From Chondromyces crocatus (GTDB lineage: Bacteria; Myxococcota_A; Polyangia; Polyangiales; Polyangiaceae): a stretch of DNA of 64,000 nucleotides. Positions within the stretch are counted from its first letter, which is position 1, and every line of letters begins with the position of its first letter. Shown in pieces: positions 39,550-48,604 of the stretch. The stretch covers positions 10,249,856 to 10,313,855 of the forward strand of contig NZ_CP012159.1 of assembly GCF_001189295.1 (NCBI RefSeq), read 5' to 3'. The notes below the pieces were generated by a model, which saw only the letters and a program-made list of their open reading frames with translations, ran no database searches and was not told where the DNA came from. A program made the position numbers and the translations under genes.

Positions 39550-40781
39550 CCGCGCAGCTCAAACGCTTCCTCGCCTCGGTGCTCATTGCATTCCGCGCCG
39601 TCAGGCGGAACAAGCTGCGCGCCTCGCTCACCATCCTCGGAATCACCATCGGCATCGCCGCCGTGGTCACCGTCACCTCCCTCGCCACGGGCGCACGGGA
39701 GCGCGTCCAGGGCCAGATCTCCGGCCTCGGCTCGAACGCCTTGCTCGTCTTCTCCCGGTCCACCCGCACCTCGGGCCTTCGCAACGCCGCCGAGGGCTCA
39801 CGCCTCTCCGAACTCGACGTCCAGGCCCTCGTCCGCGAAGCCACGAGCATCCGCTGGGCCGCCCCCTTCCTCCGCAGCAATGGCCAGGTCGTCCACGAAG
39901 GCCAGAACGTCACCTCGTCGCTGATCGGCACCCGCCTCGCCTACTTCTCCATCCGCAACTGGAACATCGCCGAAGGGGAGCTGTGGAGCGCGACCGCCGA
40001 GAACATCGCCGAGCGCGTGGTGGTCATCGGCAAGGACACTGCCGCGACCCTCTTCGGTGCCACCGATCCCATCGGTCGCAACATACGCATCGGGCGACAC
40101 ACCTTCCGCGTGCTTGGCGTCCTCGAAGAAAAGGGCTCGTCCCCCTTCGGGAACAGTCAGGATGAAATCGTCCTCATGCCCAGCACCACCATGCGCTCGT
40201 TCCTGCTATCGACGCGGCCTTACGAGACGCACGCCATCATGCTGAGCGCCACGGGCGAGGGCACGACCGCGCGAGCGAAGGCGCAGACCGAGGCCATCCT
40301 CCGACAGCGACACCGCATCCGCGAAGGCGAAGAAGACGACTTCCGCGTCCGCAGCCAGAACGAGTTCCAGGCGATGCAGGACACCATCTACGGCGCCCTG
40401 TCCGCCCTGCTGATCAGCATCGCCGCCGTCTCTCTGGTCGTCGGCGGGATCGGCGTGATGAACATCATGCTGGTCTCGGTCACGGAGCGCACCCGTGAGA
40501 TCGGCATCCGCATGGCCATCGGCGCCCGGGAAGCCGACATCCTGACCCAGTTTCTGATGGAGGCGCTCGTGCTCTCGACCGTGGGAGGGCTCGTGGGCAC
40601 CACGGTCGGCTATGGAGCCATCCTCGGCTTCGCGACCGCGCTGGACTGGCCGATGAAGCTCGACCCTGTCGCGCTGGCGATCGCCCTCGGCATCAGCACC
40701 ACCATCGGCCTGGTCTTCGGCTTCTTCCCTGCACAGCGCGCGGCCCGGATGGATCCCGTGCAGGCACTGGGACGGGAGTGA
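39546..40781 (+). CDS. FtsX/MacB-type ABC permease, second copy
   Basis: A 411-residue permease from a GTG start overlapping the previous stop. It has the same layout: N-terminal helix (LTILGITIGIAAVVTVTSL), periplasmic domain, then GGIGVMNIMLVSVTERTREIG and two more helices, ending in the PAQRAARMDPVQAL motif. It ends the exporter operon and is followed by two hairpins. Confidence 0.95.
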   Translation: MTAQLKRFLASVLIAFRAVRRNKLRASLTILGITIGIAAVVTVTSLATGARERVQGQISGLGSNALLVFSRSTRTSGLRNAAEGSRLSELDVQALVREATSIRWAAPFLRSNGQVVHEGQNVTSSLIGTRLAYFSIRNWNIAEGELWSATAENIAERVVVIGKDTAATLFGATDPIGRNIRIGRHTFRVLGVLEEKGSSPFGNSQDEIVLMPSTTMRSFLLSTRPYETHAIMLSATGEGTTARAKAQTEAILRQRHRIREGEEDDFRVRSQNEFQAMQDTIYGALSALLISIAAVSLVVGGIGVMNIMLVSVTERTREIGIRMAIGAREADILTQFLMEALVLSTVGGLVGTTVGYGAILGFATALDWPMKLDPVALAIALGISTTIGLVFGFFPAQRAARMDPVQALGRE

Positions 40782-40804
40782 GATCTTGCCGACAGGTGCT
40801 GGAA

Positions 40805-40849
40805 CGGGTGTGAAACCCACCCGGGAGGGGCCCCATCGACAGGGGCCCC
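40805..40849. terminator. two hairpins between convergent genes
   Basis: CGGGTG (40805-40810) pairs with CACCCG (40818-40823), and GGGGCCCC (40827-40834) pairs with the same self-complementary octamer (40842-40849) around ATCGACA. They lie between the stop of the exporter operon and the stop of the S1-domain gene and could end both transcripts. Confidence 0.5.
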
Positions 40850-40858
40850 ACCGAGAAG

Positions 40859-42739
40859 TCAGCTGTTCTTCTGCTTCATCAGGTCGGCGAACGTCCCGAA
40901 CTTCGCCTCGCGGGCGACGCCAGCGCGGTACTGCTGGTAAGCGTGCCGCTCTGCGTCTTCCTTGAGCGCGCGGATCGACAGCTTCGCCTCACCTCGGCGC
41001 GGGTCCACCTCGATCACCTTCGCTTCCAGCTGGGTGTCGATCGGGAACTCCTTGCGCAGATCCGTGCCGCGCTGGGTCCCGGTGTGGCCGGCGGGGATGA
41101 ACCCACGCGCCGCGCGACCCGTGACGCCGAGCACGCGAACGATGAGTCCACCGTCCGTCACCTGCATGACGGCGACCTTGACCATGCGGCCCTGCTGGAC
41201 GCGCTGCCTCGTCTCCTGCTCTTCGCCTTCGCCGAGTGCGGGGTGCAGCCCGATCCGACGACCGGCGACATCGCAGTTCGAGACCGTCACCTCGATCTCC
41301 TCGCCGACCTTCACCACCTCGCTCGGGTGCTGGATCGGCTTCATCGTGAGATCGGCGGTGTGGATCAGCCCATCGATCCCCGGCTCGAGCTCGATGAAGG
41401 CTCCGAACGGCTGCAGACGCGCCACGCGGCCCTTGTGGCGCGTCCCTGGAGCGTACTTCTCTCGCGCCGCTTCCCAGGGGTCGACGGTGATGGCCTTGCG
41501 GCTCAGCCACAGCTTCCCCTTCTCGTCCACGCGCAGGACCTTGACCTCGACCTCGCTGCCCGGCTTGAACAGATCGTTCAGCTTGGCTCCGCGGTCATGG
41601 CTGGCCTCGCTGAGGTGCACCAGGCCCTCCACGTTCCCCGCGTCGGGCAGCGCCACGAACACGCCCCACGCCACGACCTTGCGTACGATCCCCTTGTGGA
41701 CCGAGCCAGGCTCGACCGCGCTGAGCGCCTCGGTGCGCGCCTTCCGCTGCTCCTCCTCGAGGACGTGTCGCCGGGAGACGACGATGTCGCGCCCCTTCTT
41801 GGCGTACTGGGTCACCATGAAATCGAGGCGCTGACCCACCAGGTAGTTCAGGTCGGCCCCGTGGTGGAGGTCCACATGAGAGGCCGGAGCAAACGCCCGC
41901 AGTGCCCCCAGGTCGACCTCGAGGCCTCCCTTCACGACACCAGTGACGAACCCGGACACGGGCTCGTTGCTCTTCGACGCGGCCTCGATCCGGGTGCGCG
42001 TCTCGTCCAGGCTCGCCGTCGCTCGGGAGAGCACCAGCATCCCACCGCGCATCCCCGTACTGGCGACCGTGGCGATGAACTGATCCCCTTCGGCCGGAGG
42101 GTCGTCATCCATCAGCTCGCGTCGATCGAACAAGCCGGTCGCTTTCCCGGCGATGTCGATCCAGACCGCGTGCTCCGTCACACGGCTCACGCGGCCGAAC
42201 ACCTCTTCACCGATGCTGAACGCCGGTCGCTCACGGGGCGGCTGGGGCGCTCCTCGGGGGCGACGCTTCTGCCCCTCTCCGCCTCCCTGCTCTCCACCGG
42301 CCTGCTCGGCGTCGTCGCCCTCGCCTCCCTCGGCCTCTTCACTCCCCTCGGGCGCGGCGGCGTTCTCACCGGCCTGGGCTCCCTCGCCCGGGCCCTTGCG
42401 CCGACGCCGACGCTTCTTCTTGCTCGCGCCCTCTCCATCACCCGACGGAGCGGGACCACCAGGCCTCCGGTTTCCGATGTCATCGGGAAGCGACGCCCCC
42501 CTCACGCGGTTTCCGATGTCGTCGCCAGGCTGATCGGCCCACTGCTCCGAATCGCTCTCCGCTGAGGAGGACGAACTGGTCTCAGAGGCGGCGGGGGCGG
42601 CGACGCCTTCCACCGGCTCCGGCGCTGCCTCGACCGCTTCGCTGGGTGCGGGAGCAGACGGAGATGATTCAGATGCTCCCTGGTCAGCGTGATCCTGGGA
42701 GGCATGAGCCGGCGTTGTGTTGTTCTCGTCGCTGTTCAT
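40859..42739 (-). CDS. S1-domain RNA-binding protein with disordered N-terminus
   Basis: About 626 residues from the ATG at 42737-42739. The first 175 residues are low-complexity: Ala/Ser/Glu/Pro-rich, a KKKRRRRRKG basic run, and the peptide DDIGNR twice. About five S1 OB-fold repeats follow, starting near FSIGEEVFGRV, SGFVTGVVKGGLEV, HKGIVRKVVAWGVFV, HKGRVARLQPFGAFIEL and VKVAVMQVTDGGLIV. It looks like a ribosomal protein S1 relative, but the long charged N-terminus is not typical of S1, so I leave the symbol blank. It probably binds RNA or ribosomes. Confidence 0.9.
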   Translation of the reverse strand: MNSDENNTTPAHASQDHADQGASESSPSAPAPSEAVEAAPEPVEGVAAPAASETSSSSSAESDSEQWADQPGDDIGNRVRGASLPDDIGNRRPGGPAPSGDGEGASKKKRRRRRKGPGEGAQAGENAAAPEGSEEAEGGEGDDAEQAGGEQGGGEGQKRRPRGAPQPPRERPAFSIGEEVFGRVSRVTEHAVWIDIAGKATGLFDRRELMDDDPPAEGDQFIATVASTGMRGGMLVLSRATASLDETRTRIEAASKSNEPVSGFVTGVVKGGLEVDLGALRAFAPASHVDLHHGADLNYLVGQRLDFMVTQYAKKGRDIVVSRRHVLEEEQRKARTEALSAVEPGSVHKGIVRKVVAWGVFVALPDAGNVEGLVHLSEASHDRGAKLNDLFKPGSEVEVKVLRVDEKGKLWLSRKAITVDPWEAAREKYAPGTRHKGRVARLQPFGAFIELEPGIDGLIHTADLTMKPIQHPSEVVKVGEEIEVTVSNCDVAGRRIGLHPALGEGEEQETRQRVQQGRMVKVAVMQVTDGGLIVRVLGVTGRAARGFIPAGHTGTQRGTDLRKEFPIDTQLEAKVIEVDPRRGEAKLSIRALKEDAERHAYQQYRAGVAREAKFGTFADLMKQKNS

Positions 42740-42867
42740 TCGCGCCTCATGCGACGGCACTTGCTCACTTGGTGGAGAGCGTAGTCGCTCTTGCGACCGT
42801 CGCCCCTTCCGTCTCGGGAAAAGGGGCCGGAACCATATCCTACCTGGCGGGCTTGCGCGAGCCCTAG

Positions 42868-43968
42868 CTAACGCATGATCGGCAGGTGACGGTTCACCCC
42901 GCCACTCCGGTCGATGCGGGGCCCGCCCTCGCTCGACAGCCCCTGAGCGCTCGCGCGGTCGGCGAGCCGCTCGGCAACGGAGAGGAACGCCTTGGCCGCC
43001 TCGCTATCGGGCGCGGCCTGGACGATGGGTGTCCCCGCGTCTCCCCACTCCCGAATGGCTGGCACGATGGGAATTTGCCCGATCAGCGGTGCCGCGGCGA
43101 ACTCCGCGATCCGCTGCCCACCGCCAGAGCCGAACAGCTCATGGCGCTTCGTGCACCCATCACAGATGAAATAGCTCTCGTTCTCCACCACCCCGAGCAG
43201 CGGGATGCCCACCTTCTGCGCCATGGAGACCGACTTGTAGACATCCTGCAGCGCGACCTCCTGTGGGGTGGTCACGATCACCGCGCCGGTCGTCCGGAGC
43301 TTCTGGGAAATCGTCAGCGCGATATCGCCGGTGCCAGGAGGAAGATCGAGGATGAGGTAATCGAGCTGCCCCCAGTCCACGTCGCGCATGAACTGGAGCA
43401 ACGCATTCTGGAGCATCGGCCCACGCCACACGACGGCGGAGCGCGCGTCCTCGATCAGGAAGCCGATCGACATCAGCTTCACCCCGAACCGCTCGAGCGG
43501 CAGAAACCTCTGACCATCCGCCGACGTGGGGCGCCCCATGACGCCGAACATGGTCGGGACGCTGGGCCCGTACATGTCGGCGTCGAGGAGGCCCACCTTC
43601 GCCCCGGCACGGTTCAGCGCGAGCGTCAGGTTCGCGGCGACCGTGCTCTTCCCGACGCCCCCCTTACCGCTCATCACGAGGACGATGTTCTTCACGCCCG
43701 GGCTGGGATCGTCCTCCTGGATGTCCCTCGATGGGATCTGCAGATCCCAGGTGATCTTCACCTCTCTGGCGCCCGCGCCTCGAAGCGCCTGCTCGACGGC
43801 GGCCCCGAGTTGCGCCTTGAAGGGGCTGGTGGCCACGACCTCCAGCGAGACGTCGTCCCCCACGATCTCCAGATCGTGAACCCGATCGATCTCGGTGAGC
43901 GGTCGCTCCATGTCGGGCGCAACGACCTTGCGAAGCGCAGCGACGGCTGCATCGAACGTGATGGCCAT
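42868..43968 (-). CDS. mrp: Mrp/ApbC family iron-sulfur carrier ATPase
   Basis: A 366-residue protein. The N-terminal MIP18-like (DUF59) domain covers about 1-80; the P-loop domain has GKGGVGKST (deviant Walker A), DADMYGPSVPTMFG, and DLPPGTGDIALT. The CxxC pair in FICDGCTKRHELFG is the Fe-S ligand of the family. It carries Fe-S clusters to apoproteins. It lies 128 bp upstream of the S1-domain gene on the same strand. Confidence 0.96.
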   Translation of the reverse strand: MAITFDAAVAALRKVVAPDMERPLTEIDRVHDLEIVGDDVSLEVVATSPFKAQLGAAVEQALRGAGAREVKITWDLQIPSRDIQEDDPSPGVKNIVLVMSGKGGVGKSTVAANLTLALNRAGAKVGLLDADMYGPSVPTMFGVMGRPTSADGQRFLPLERFGVKLMSIGFLIEDARSAVVWRGPMLQNALLQFMRDVDWGQLDYLILDLPPGTGDIALTISQKLRTTGAVIVTTPQEVALQDVYKSVSMAQKVGIPLLGVVENESYFICDGCTKRHELFGSGGGQRIAEFAAAPLIGQIPIVPAIREWGDAGTPIVQAAPDSEAAKAFLSVAERLADRASAQGLSSEGGPRIDRSGGVNRHLPIMR

Positions 43969-44082
43969 GGCCCGTGGCTGTTAGGACCGGGTGCCGGGCC
44001 AGTCAATCGCTAAGCGCGCCGGAGAAAGCGAAGCGCGACGGCCCAAGAGACGCGAAGAGGAAGGGCCGCGACAAAAGAGCGA

Positions 44083-44111
44083 CGCCCGCTCGGCGAGGTG
44101 CCAGGCGGGCG
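44083..44111 (-). terminator. hairpin downstream of the 30-Cys lipoprotein gene
   Basis: CGCCCGC (44083-44089) and GCGGGCG (44105-44111) can pair around a 15-nt loop, 29 nt after the stop of the minus-strand lipoprotein gene. The loop is long, so confidence is modest. Confidence 0.35.
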
Positions 44112-44140
44112 CCAGCTTGGCCTGAATGGCCGTTGGTCGA

Positions 44141-45463
44141 CTACCCGCCGATCGCGCCCTGGATCTCCGCCACCGCGCTCAAGCTCGCCTGGAGCTTGGT
44201 CGTGGACGCCTGGATGGAGGTCGCCACGTCGGGAAGCGCCACGAGCGCGCAGCCAGCACCGATGCTCGCCTTCAGGTCGGCCTCGGCCGACAGTCCGTCG
44301 AGCGCGCCCTTCACGGCGCCCTGACCAGCAGCCACGAGGTTGGCACCGCTGTCGACCAGGATCTCGGCCTTCGCCACGCCGGCAACCATGCCGGAGAAGT
44401 AGCCCTTGAAGTTGCCGATGAAGGCCTTGAAGTCAGCCTGCGCATTGACATCGCCCTGCACGGCCGCGCTCCACTGCCACGCGATGTCGATCGAGGGCGG
44501 CGTGCACTCGACGCTCGCGCTGGCCTTCGCCTCGACGGTCGCCTTGCACTCCGCGGACACGCTCGGCGGCGTCACCTTGCCGTCGCAGCCGCCCTTGCAC
44601 TTCACGTCCGCCTTGCCGTTCGCCTCGCAGCGCGCCTCGGCAGTCGCCTCGCACGAGCCGCTGGGCGGCGTGTACTCGCACGACCCCTCGCACTTGCCAG
44701 AGCAGCTCCCGCCCGCGGTCAGCTCGCAGGTACCCCGGCACTGGCCGTCGCACTTGCCCTTGCAGTTACCCGCCGAGTCCTCGACGGAGCAGGTTCCCTG
44801 GCACTCGCCTCGGCAGGTCCCCTCGCAAGTGGCCGCGACCGAGAGGTCGCAGTCACCCGTGCAGGTCCCGCTGCACGCGAGGTTCGGCGCCTGACCCTTG
44901 CAGGAAAGCTTCGCCTCACCCGTGCAGCTCGCCTGCACCGATGCATCGATCGTGCAGGAACCCGAGCACGTCACCTCGACGCTGCCCGGATCGACGTTCA
45001 CGTCGCACGAAGCCGCCGCGCTCGCCGTCACCTCGACGGACGCCTCGCAGCGCGGCTCCTGCACCTTCACGGTCAGACCACCGGACACATTGGCGTTGAT
45101 CTTCGCCGTGAGTGCAGCACGGACATCGGCCACAGGCGCGTCCGCCTCCAGGCCGAGGCTCGCCTTCAGCGCGTCGAGCTGGGTCGTGATGCCCCCGGTG
45201 ACCTGCCCGGCCGCCCCGGTGAAGTCCACGACCGCGCCGAAGAAGGCGTCGATGCTCGCGATGCCGGAGATGGATGCGTTGCCTTCGAGCACGCCGTCCA
45301 CCGGACAGACGAGCCCGCACTGCGCCGCCAGGTTCCCCAGGGGACCATCGCCGTCACAGCCGGTCATCACGGCGGGCGCGGCGAAAGCGGCAGCCATCAC
45401 CGGCAGCGCAGCGAGACGCAGCGACCGGGCCGTATCCTTGAGCATGCTAGTCTTCTTATTCAT
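44141..45463 (-). CDS. Cys-rich lipoprotein with C-x-G-x-C repeats (30 Cys)
   Basis: A 440-residue protein. The ATG at 45461-45463 has an AAGGAG site and begins a signal with lipobox AVMTGC. The N-terminal part is helical and Ala-rich. The central stretch packs Cys in Gly-separated clusters (CSGTCTGDC, CEGTCRGECQGTC, CKGKCDGQCRGTC, CSGKCEGSC). The C-terminal 130 residues are Cys-poor, Ala-rich and helical. I count 30 Cys in the mature region and recognise no named family. The clusters could form a compact disulfide rod or bind metal. It is downstream of another Cys-rich lipoprotein and near two thioredoxin-like lipoproteins. Confidence 0.85.
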   Translation of the reverse strand: MNKKTSMLKDTARSLRLAALPVMAAAFAAPAVMTGCDGDGPLGNLAAQCGLVCPVDGVLEGNASISGIASIDAFFGAVVDFTGAAGQVTGGITTQLDALKASLGLEADAPVADVRAALTAKINANVSGGLTVKVQEPRCEASVEVTASAAASCDVNVDPGSVEVTCSGSCTIDASVQASCTGEAKLSCKGQAPNLACSGTCTGDCDLSVAATCEGTCRGECQGTCSVEDSAGNCKGKCDGQCRGTCELTAGGSCSGKCEGSCEYTPPSGSCEATAEARCEANGKADVKCKGGCDGKVTPPSVSAECKATVEAKASASVECTPPSIDIAWQWSAAVQGDVNAQADFKAFIGNFKGYFSGMVAGVAKAEILVDSGANLVAAGQGAVKGALDGLSAEADLKASIGAGCALVALPDVATSIQASTTKLQASLSAVAEIQGAIGG

Positions 45464-45655
45464 TTCCGAAGCACTCCTTGGTGAGTCCAGTGACTCGGGT
45501 TCCACCGGGTTCGAAGCGGCCTTGTCGCCAGTGACGCGCCTGATGTGGTTCGTGTCCAAAGACGTATCGGACGGACCGAGAATTCAAGCCTGCACGTCAA
45601 CAGCCACTGGTCGGCCGACGTTAGCCCGCCACACTGGAGTCGTCTAGACCCGTCC

Positions 45656-45679
45656 ACCGTCGGGCACCCTTCCGACGGT
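45656..45679. terminator. hairpin in the spacer between two Cys-rich genes
   Basis: ACCGTCGG and CCGACGGT pair perfectly (8 bp) around GCACCCTT. It is about 80 nt past the stop of the 55-Cys gene on the minus strand; it may back up the stronger hairpin at 45716-45737. Confidence 0.4.
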
Positions 45680-45715
45680 CGAAGAGCAGGGTCAACTCCA
45701 CGGGAGTCCACGCTC

Positions 45716-45737
45716 GCCCCGAGGTCAACCTCGGGGC
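45716..45737 (-). terminator. strong hairpin after the 55-Cys lipoprotein gene
   Basis: GCCCCGAGG and CCTCGGGGC form a perfect 9-bp stem with a 4-nt loop, 19 nt past the stop of the minus-strand gene. It suggests that the two Cys-rich genes are separate transcripts, despite the shared direction. Confidence 0.6.
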
Positions 45738-45756
45738 AACCCGTACATCTCGTGGG

Positions 45757-47064
45757 TCATTTGCAGAACCCTTCCCGACATGTCGTCCCCGAGGGGCAAT
45801 CGATCCGAGGATTCGCCGGCTCCGGCGGGAACCCCGGCCCACCGACGTCGCACTCGTACCAGCAGCCGAACCGCTGCACGGTGGCGCTGTACGGGAAGTA
45901 GCAGCGCCCGTACCCGCTATCGCCAGGCTCGTAGTTGTTGTCCTCGTTCAGGCACTCGCCACGCATGATCCCGCTGGGTGAGAGCGGGCAATCGTCGTCC
46001 GTCGTGCAGGGCAACGCCGGAACGACGCCGGGGCCATTCGGATCGGGGCGCTCCCAGGGCAAGCACGCCTTCTGCTTGTCGAGACCGGCGATCGGCGTGC
46101 AGAGCGCGTTCGGCCCACAGTCGAGATCGTCCTGGCAGGGCTGGCAGAAAGCCCCCTCCCCGGCGCAGCTCCCGAAGCGCGGCTTGCAGGACCCCCCCTG
46201 GCACGCATAGTCCACGTCGCAGTCCGAGTCGGCATTGCAGGCGCGAGCGCACCGGTTCGATCCGCCGATGTCCACGCAGGTCGTCCCATCGGCCAGCGAG
46301 CAATCGAGATCGCTCTCGCACGGATCGCACTGGTCCCGCTTGATGCACGTCTTCCGCAGCGCGCACATCGAGCCCTCGGCATACGTGTCGCCGGCGGTCG
46401 CGAGGTCGATGCACGGCTCGCTCGAGAACCCGCAAGCGGCGTGGTTCCCCTTGTCGGTCCCGCACACCGCCCGCGGATCCCGCGTCACCCCGCAGGCGTA
46501 GCCGCCCGGGCAATCCTCGTCACCGCTGCACCCTCGCAGGCTGCAGTAAGCGTCGGCGTCTCCCTCGCCCGACGAGAGGCAGACCAGGCCAATGCATTGC
46601 TCCGCAGGGCAGCATGGTGACCCGTCGGCGCACGTGGTCGTCCCGTCACCGCGGTCCGTGCATTGCTCGGGGCGTCCACCGCACGCATCGGCTCCACACG
46701 CAGAACCATCGGGACACGCGGCGAGCCCTTCGCATTGCTGCTGACCAAACGGACAGACCACACCGAACCCCGCCGCCTTCTGCTTCGGCTGGCAGACCAT
46801 GATGTTCGCGTTGGTCTCGTCCTCGACCGCCGGCAAACACTCCTGCGTGTTCGTGTTGCACGCCTGGTGGGAATCGCAGAGCAGCTTGCACTGGTTCCCC
46901 ACACAGGTGTTCTGATCCTTGCAGAGGCTCGGCTCGCATTTCCCCTGACAGACCCCGTCGATCACGATACCGCCGACGCACTCCTCCACCGAGCACGCGG
47001 CGAACCCCGTCACCGCCCCGCCGACGAGGGCCGCCAGCGCGAACGACGCCCGGAGAGCTCGCAT
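45757..47064 (-). CDS. Cys-rich lipoprotein with repeated CxxDxDC modules (about 55 Cys)
   Basis: About 435 residues from the ATG at 47062-47064, chosen because it places the lipobox Cys (GFAAC) at residue 24; an ATG at 47142 would put 50 residues before it. The mature chain holds about 55 Cys in short modules such as CESDLDC, CNADSDC, CQDDLDC and CTTDDDC, a pattern common in surface proteins of myxobacteria that resembles EGF/Dickkopf-like disulfide modules. It is divergent from the thioredoxin-like lipoproteins (181 bp). Confidence 0.88.
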   Translation of the reverse strand: MRALRASFALAALVGGAVTGFAACSVEECVGGIVIDGVCQGKCEPSLCKDQNTCVGNQCKLLCDSHQACNTNTQECLPAVEDETNANIMVCQPKQKAAGFGVVCPFGQQQCEGLAACPDGSACGADACGGRPEQCTDRGDGTTTCADGSPCCPAEQCIGLVCLSSGEGDADAYCSLRGCSGDEDCPGGYACGVTRDPRAVCGTDKGNHAACGFSSEPCIDLATAGDTYAEGSMCALRKTCIKRDQCDPCESDLDCSLADGTTCVDIGGSNRCARACNADSDCDVDYACQGGSCKPRFGSCAGEGAFCQPCQDDLDCGPNALCTPIAGLDKQKACLPWERPDPNGPGVVPALPCTTDDDCPLSPSGIMRGECLNEDNNYEPGDSGYGRCYFPYSATVQRFGCWYECDVGGPGFPPEPANPRIDCPSGTTCREGFCK

Positions 47065-47182
47065 TGCGCCTCGCCACCGCCCCGCGGTATGCCCGGACGC
47101 AGCGCTCGACGTGGACCCGGAAGAAAGCAACGGCTGGTACATGATTCGACCTCGGGGCGGACGGCGAGGCTCCGCCTGACTC

Positions 47183-47211
47183 TTGACTCGCACCAATACG
47201 CCCGGAAGAAT
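47183..47211 (+). promoter_or_regulatory. possible sigma-70-like promoter
   Basis: TTGACT (47183-47188), a 17-bp spacer and AAGAAT (47206-47211) match a housekeeping promoter only partly. If used, transcription would begin near 47218 and only the ATG at 47246 could be the start of the downstream gene, not the one at 47210. Confidence 0.3.
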
Positions 47212-47245
47212 GAACCTTCTACATCAAAACGCAGGCGGGACCTTC

Positions 47246-47944
47246 ATGCAGAAAGACGAGCTGGTACGTTGGGCCGGAGTTGGCGCGGTCGGGCTCTCGC
47301 TCCTCAGCGGCTGCGTCAGCGAGGAGCTGGCTCCTCCATTCCCTAATGGTAGCGGGCAGGACGCGATCGACGTCGCCGCCTATCCCGAGAGTCCTTATGG
47401 AATCCGGGTCGGCTCCACGATCGCGAACTACAAGTTCGTCGGCTACGCCAATGCATCGGAGGTGAACGATGCGTTGCAGGAAATCCGTCTCTCCGACTTC
47501 TACAATCCCACCGGCGAAGACGTGTATTCGGACGAGGGCCGGGACGTTCAGTACGGCGCCGGAAAGGCGAAGCCGAAGGCCCTGCTGATTGTCGTCTCCT
47601 CCGTCTGGTGCGGCCCCTGTAACTACGAGGCGGAGAAGGTCTTGCCGGACGAGTACAAGCGCTTCGCGCCCCACGGCGAGTTCCTGCTCCAGCTCGCGGA
47701 CGGCGGGACGCCAGGCGACCCCGCAAAACAGCGGGACCTCTACAACTGGACGCGCAAGTACAAGGTCGATTACCCCTCGGCGATCGATCCCTCGTACAAG
47801 CTGGGCTCCTTGTTCAACGCGGACGCTTACCCGGCGAACATGATCGTCGACACGAGGGACATGTCGATCGTCCAGGTGGTCTCGGGCTCCCCCAGCTCGG
47901 GCTTCTGGAACACCTTCCAGCGTGTGGTCGACGGCACGCTATGA
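47246..47944 (+). CDS. thioredoxin-fold lipoprotein with WCGPC site
   Basis: About 232 residues. The ATG at 47246 starts a lipoprotein signal with lipobox LLSGC. The thioredoxin-like domain has active site W121-C122-G-P-C125 in VSSVWCGPCNYEAE and a cis-Pro-like DAYPANMIVDT. The Gly-Pro pair matches classic thioredoxin and suggests a reducing or isomerising role outside the cytoplasm. It overlaps the next thioredoxin-like gene by ATGA (47941-47944). Confidence 0.9.
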   Translation: MQKDELVRWAGVGAVGLSLLSGCVSEELAPPFPNGSGQDAIDVAAYPESPYGIRVGSTIANYKFVGYANASEVNDALQEIRLSDFYNPTGEDVYSDEGRDVQYGAGKAKPKALLIVVSSVWCGPCNYEAEKVLPDEYKRFAPHGEFLLQLADGGTPGDPAKQRDLYNWTRKYKVDYPSAIDPSYKLGSLFNADAYPANMIVDTRDMSIVQVVSGSPSSGFWNTFQRVVDGTL

Positions 47945-48507
47945 GAGATGGCGCGCCCATGACGCATTTCACGCGCCGCGGTCTTCTGCTCACCGCCATC
48001 GCCGTGAGCCTCTCCCTCAGCGCCTGCTCGGGTGCAGCCGGCGGAGGTGCTGGTCGACCCGCTTCCACGGGTGGCGCGGGCGAGGCCCCTGATTTCTCGC
48101 TGCCCACCCTCGATGGCAAGACGGCGCGCCTGTCGGACTACCAGGGCAAGGTCGTCCTGATCGATTTCTGGTCGACCACCTGCGACCCGTGCATCGCGGC
48201 GATGCCGCACCTCGTCGAGCTGTACCAGAAGAACAAGGATCGGGGCTTCGTCGTCCTGTCCATCGCCCTCGACGGCCCCGAGTCGCGCTCGCAGGTCAGC
48301 AACGTCGTTCATCAGCGAGGCATGGTCTTCCCCGTCCTGCTCGACGAAGAGACCACGGTCACGGCCCGCTACAACCCCAAGCGCGAGCTTCCGTTCACCG
48401 TCCTCGTCGACCGCTCCGGCTCGATCCTGAGAAAGCGCGGCGGCTACCAGCCCGGCGACGAGGCAGCGCTGGAAGCCGAAATCGAGAAGGCGCTGGGCAG
48501 CCCCTGA
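47941..48507 (+). CDS. TlpA/ResA-like thioredoxin lipoprotein with CDPC site
   Basis: A 188-residue protein coupled to the previous gene; an ATG at 47959 is an alternative. Lipobox SLSAC, then APDFSLPTLDGKTARLSDYQGKVVLIDFWSTTC and C81-D-P-C84. The rest matches the AhpC/TSA-Redoxin type (VVLSIALDGPESRSQV, ELPFTVLVDRSGSILRKRGGY). CDPC differs from the WCGPC of its neighbour, so the two may have different redox potentials. It precedes the beta-barrel gene by 97 bp. Confidence 0.92.
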   Translation: MRDGAPMTHFTRRGLLLTAIAVSLSLSACSGAAGGGAGRPASTGGAGEAPDFSLPTLDGKTARLSDYQGKVVLIDFWSTTCDPCIAAMPHLVELYQKNKDRGFVVLSIALDGPESRSQVSNVVHQRGMVFPVLLDEETTVTARYNPKRELPFTVLVDRSGSILRKRGGYQPGDEAALEAEIEKALGSP

Positions 48508-48604
48508 AGCGCTGACCGGAACGGCGTCGCGACGCTCACCATCTCCCTCTCGGGGCCCAGAGGAGCGTCGCCAAGACGTCGAACGGGCATGGTACAAGGC
48601 CAGC

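Noticed and set aside
40943-42565. 540-residue plus-strand open frame
   Set aside because: Antisense to five S1 repeats; Leu/Arg/His-rich shadow.
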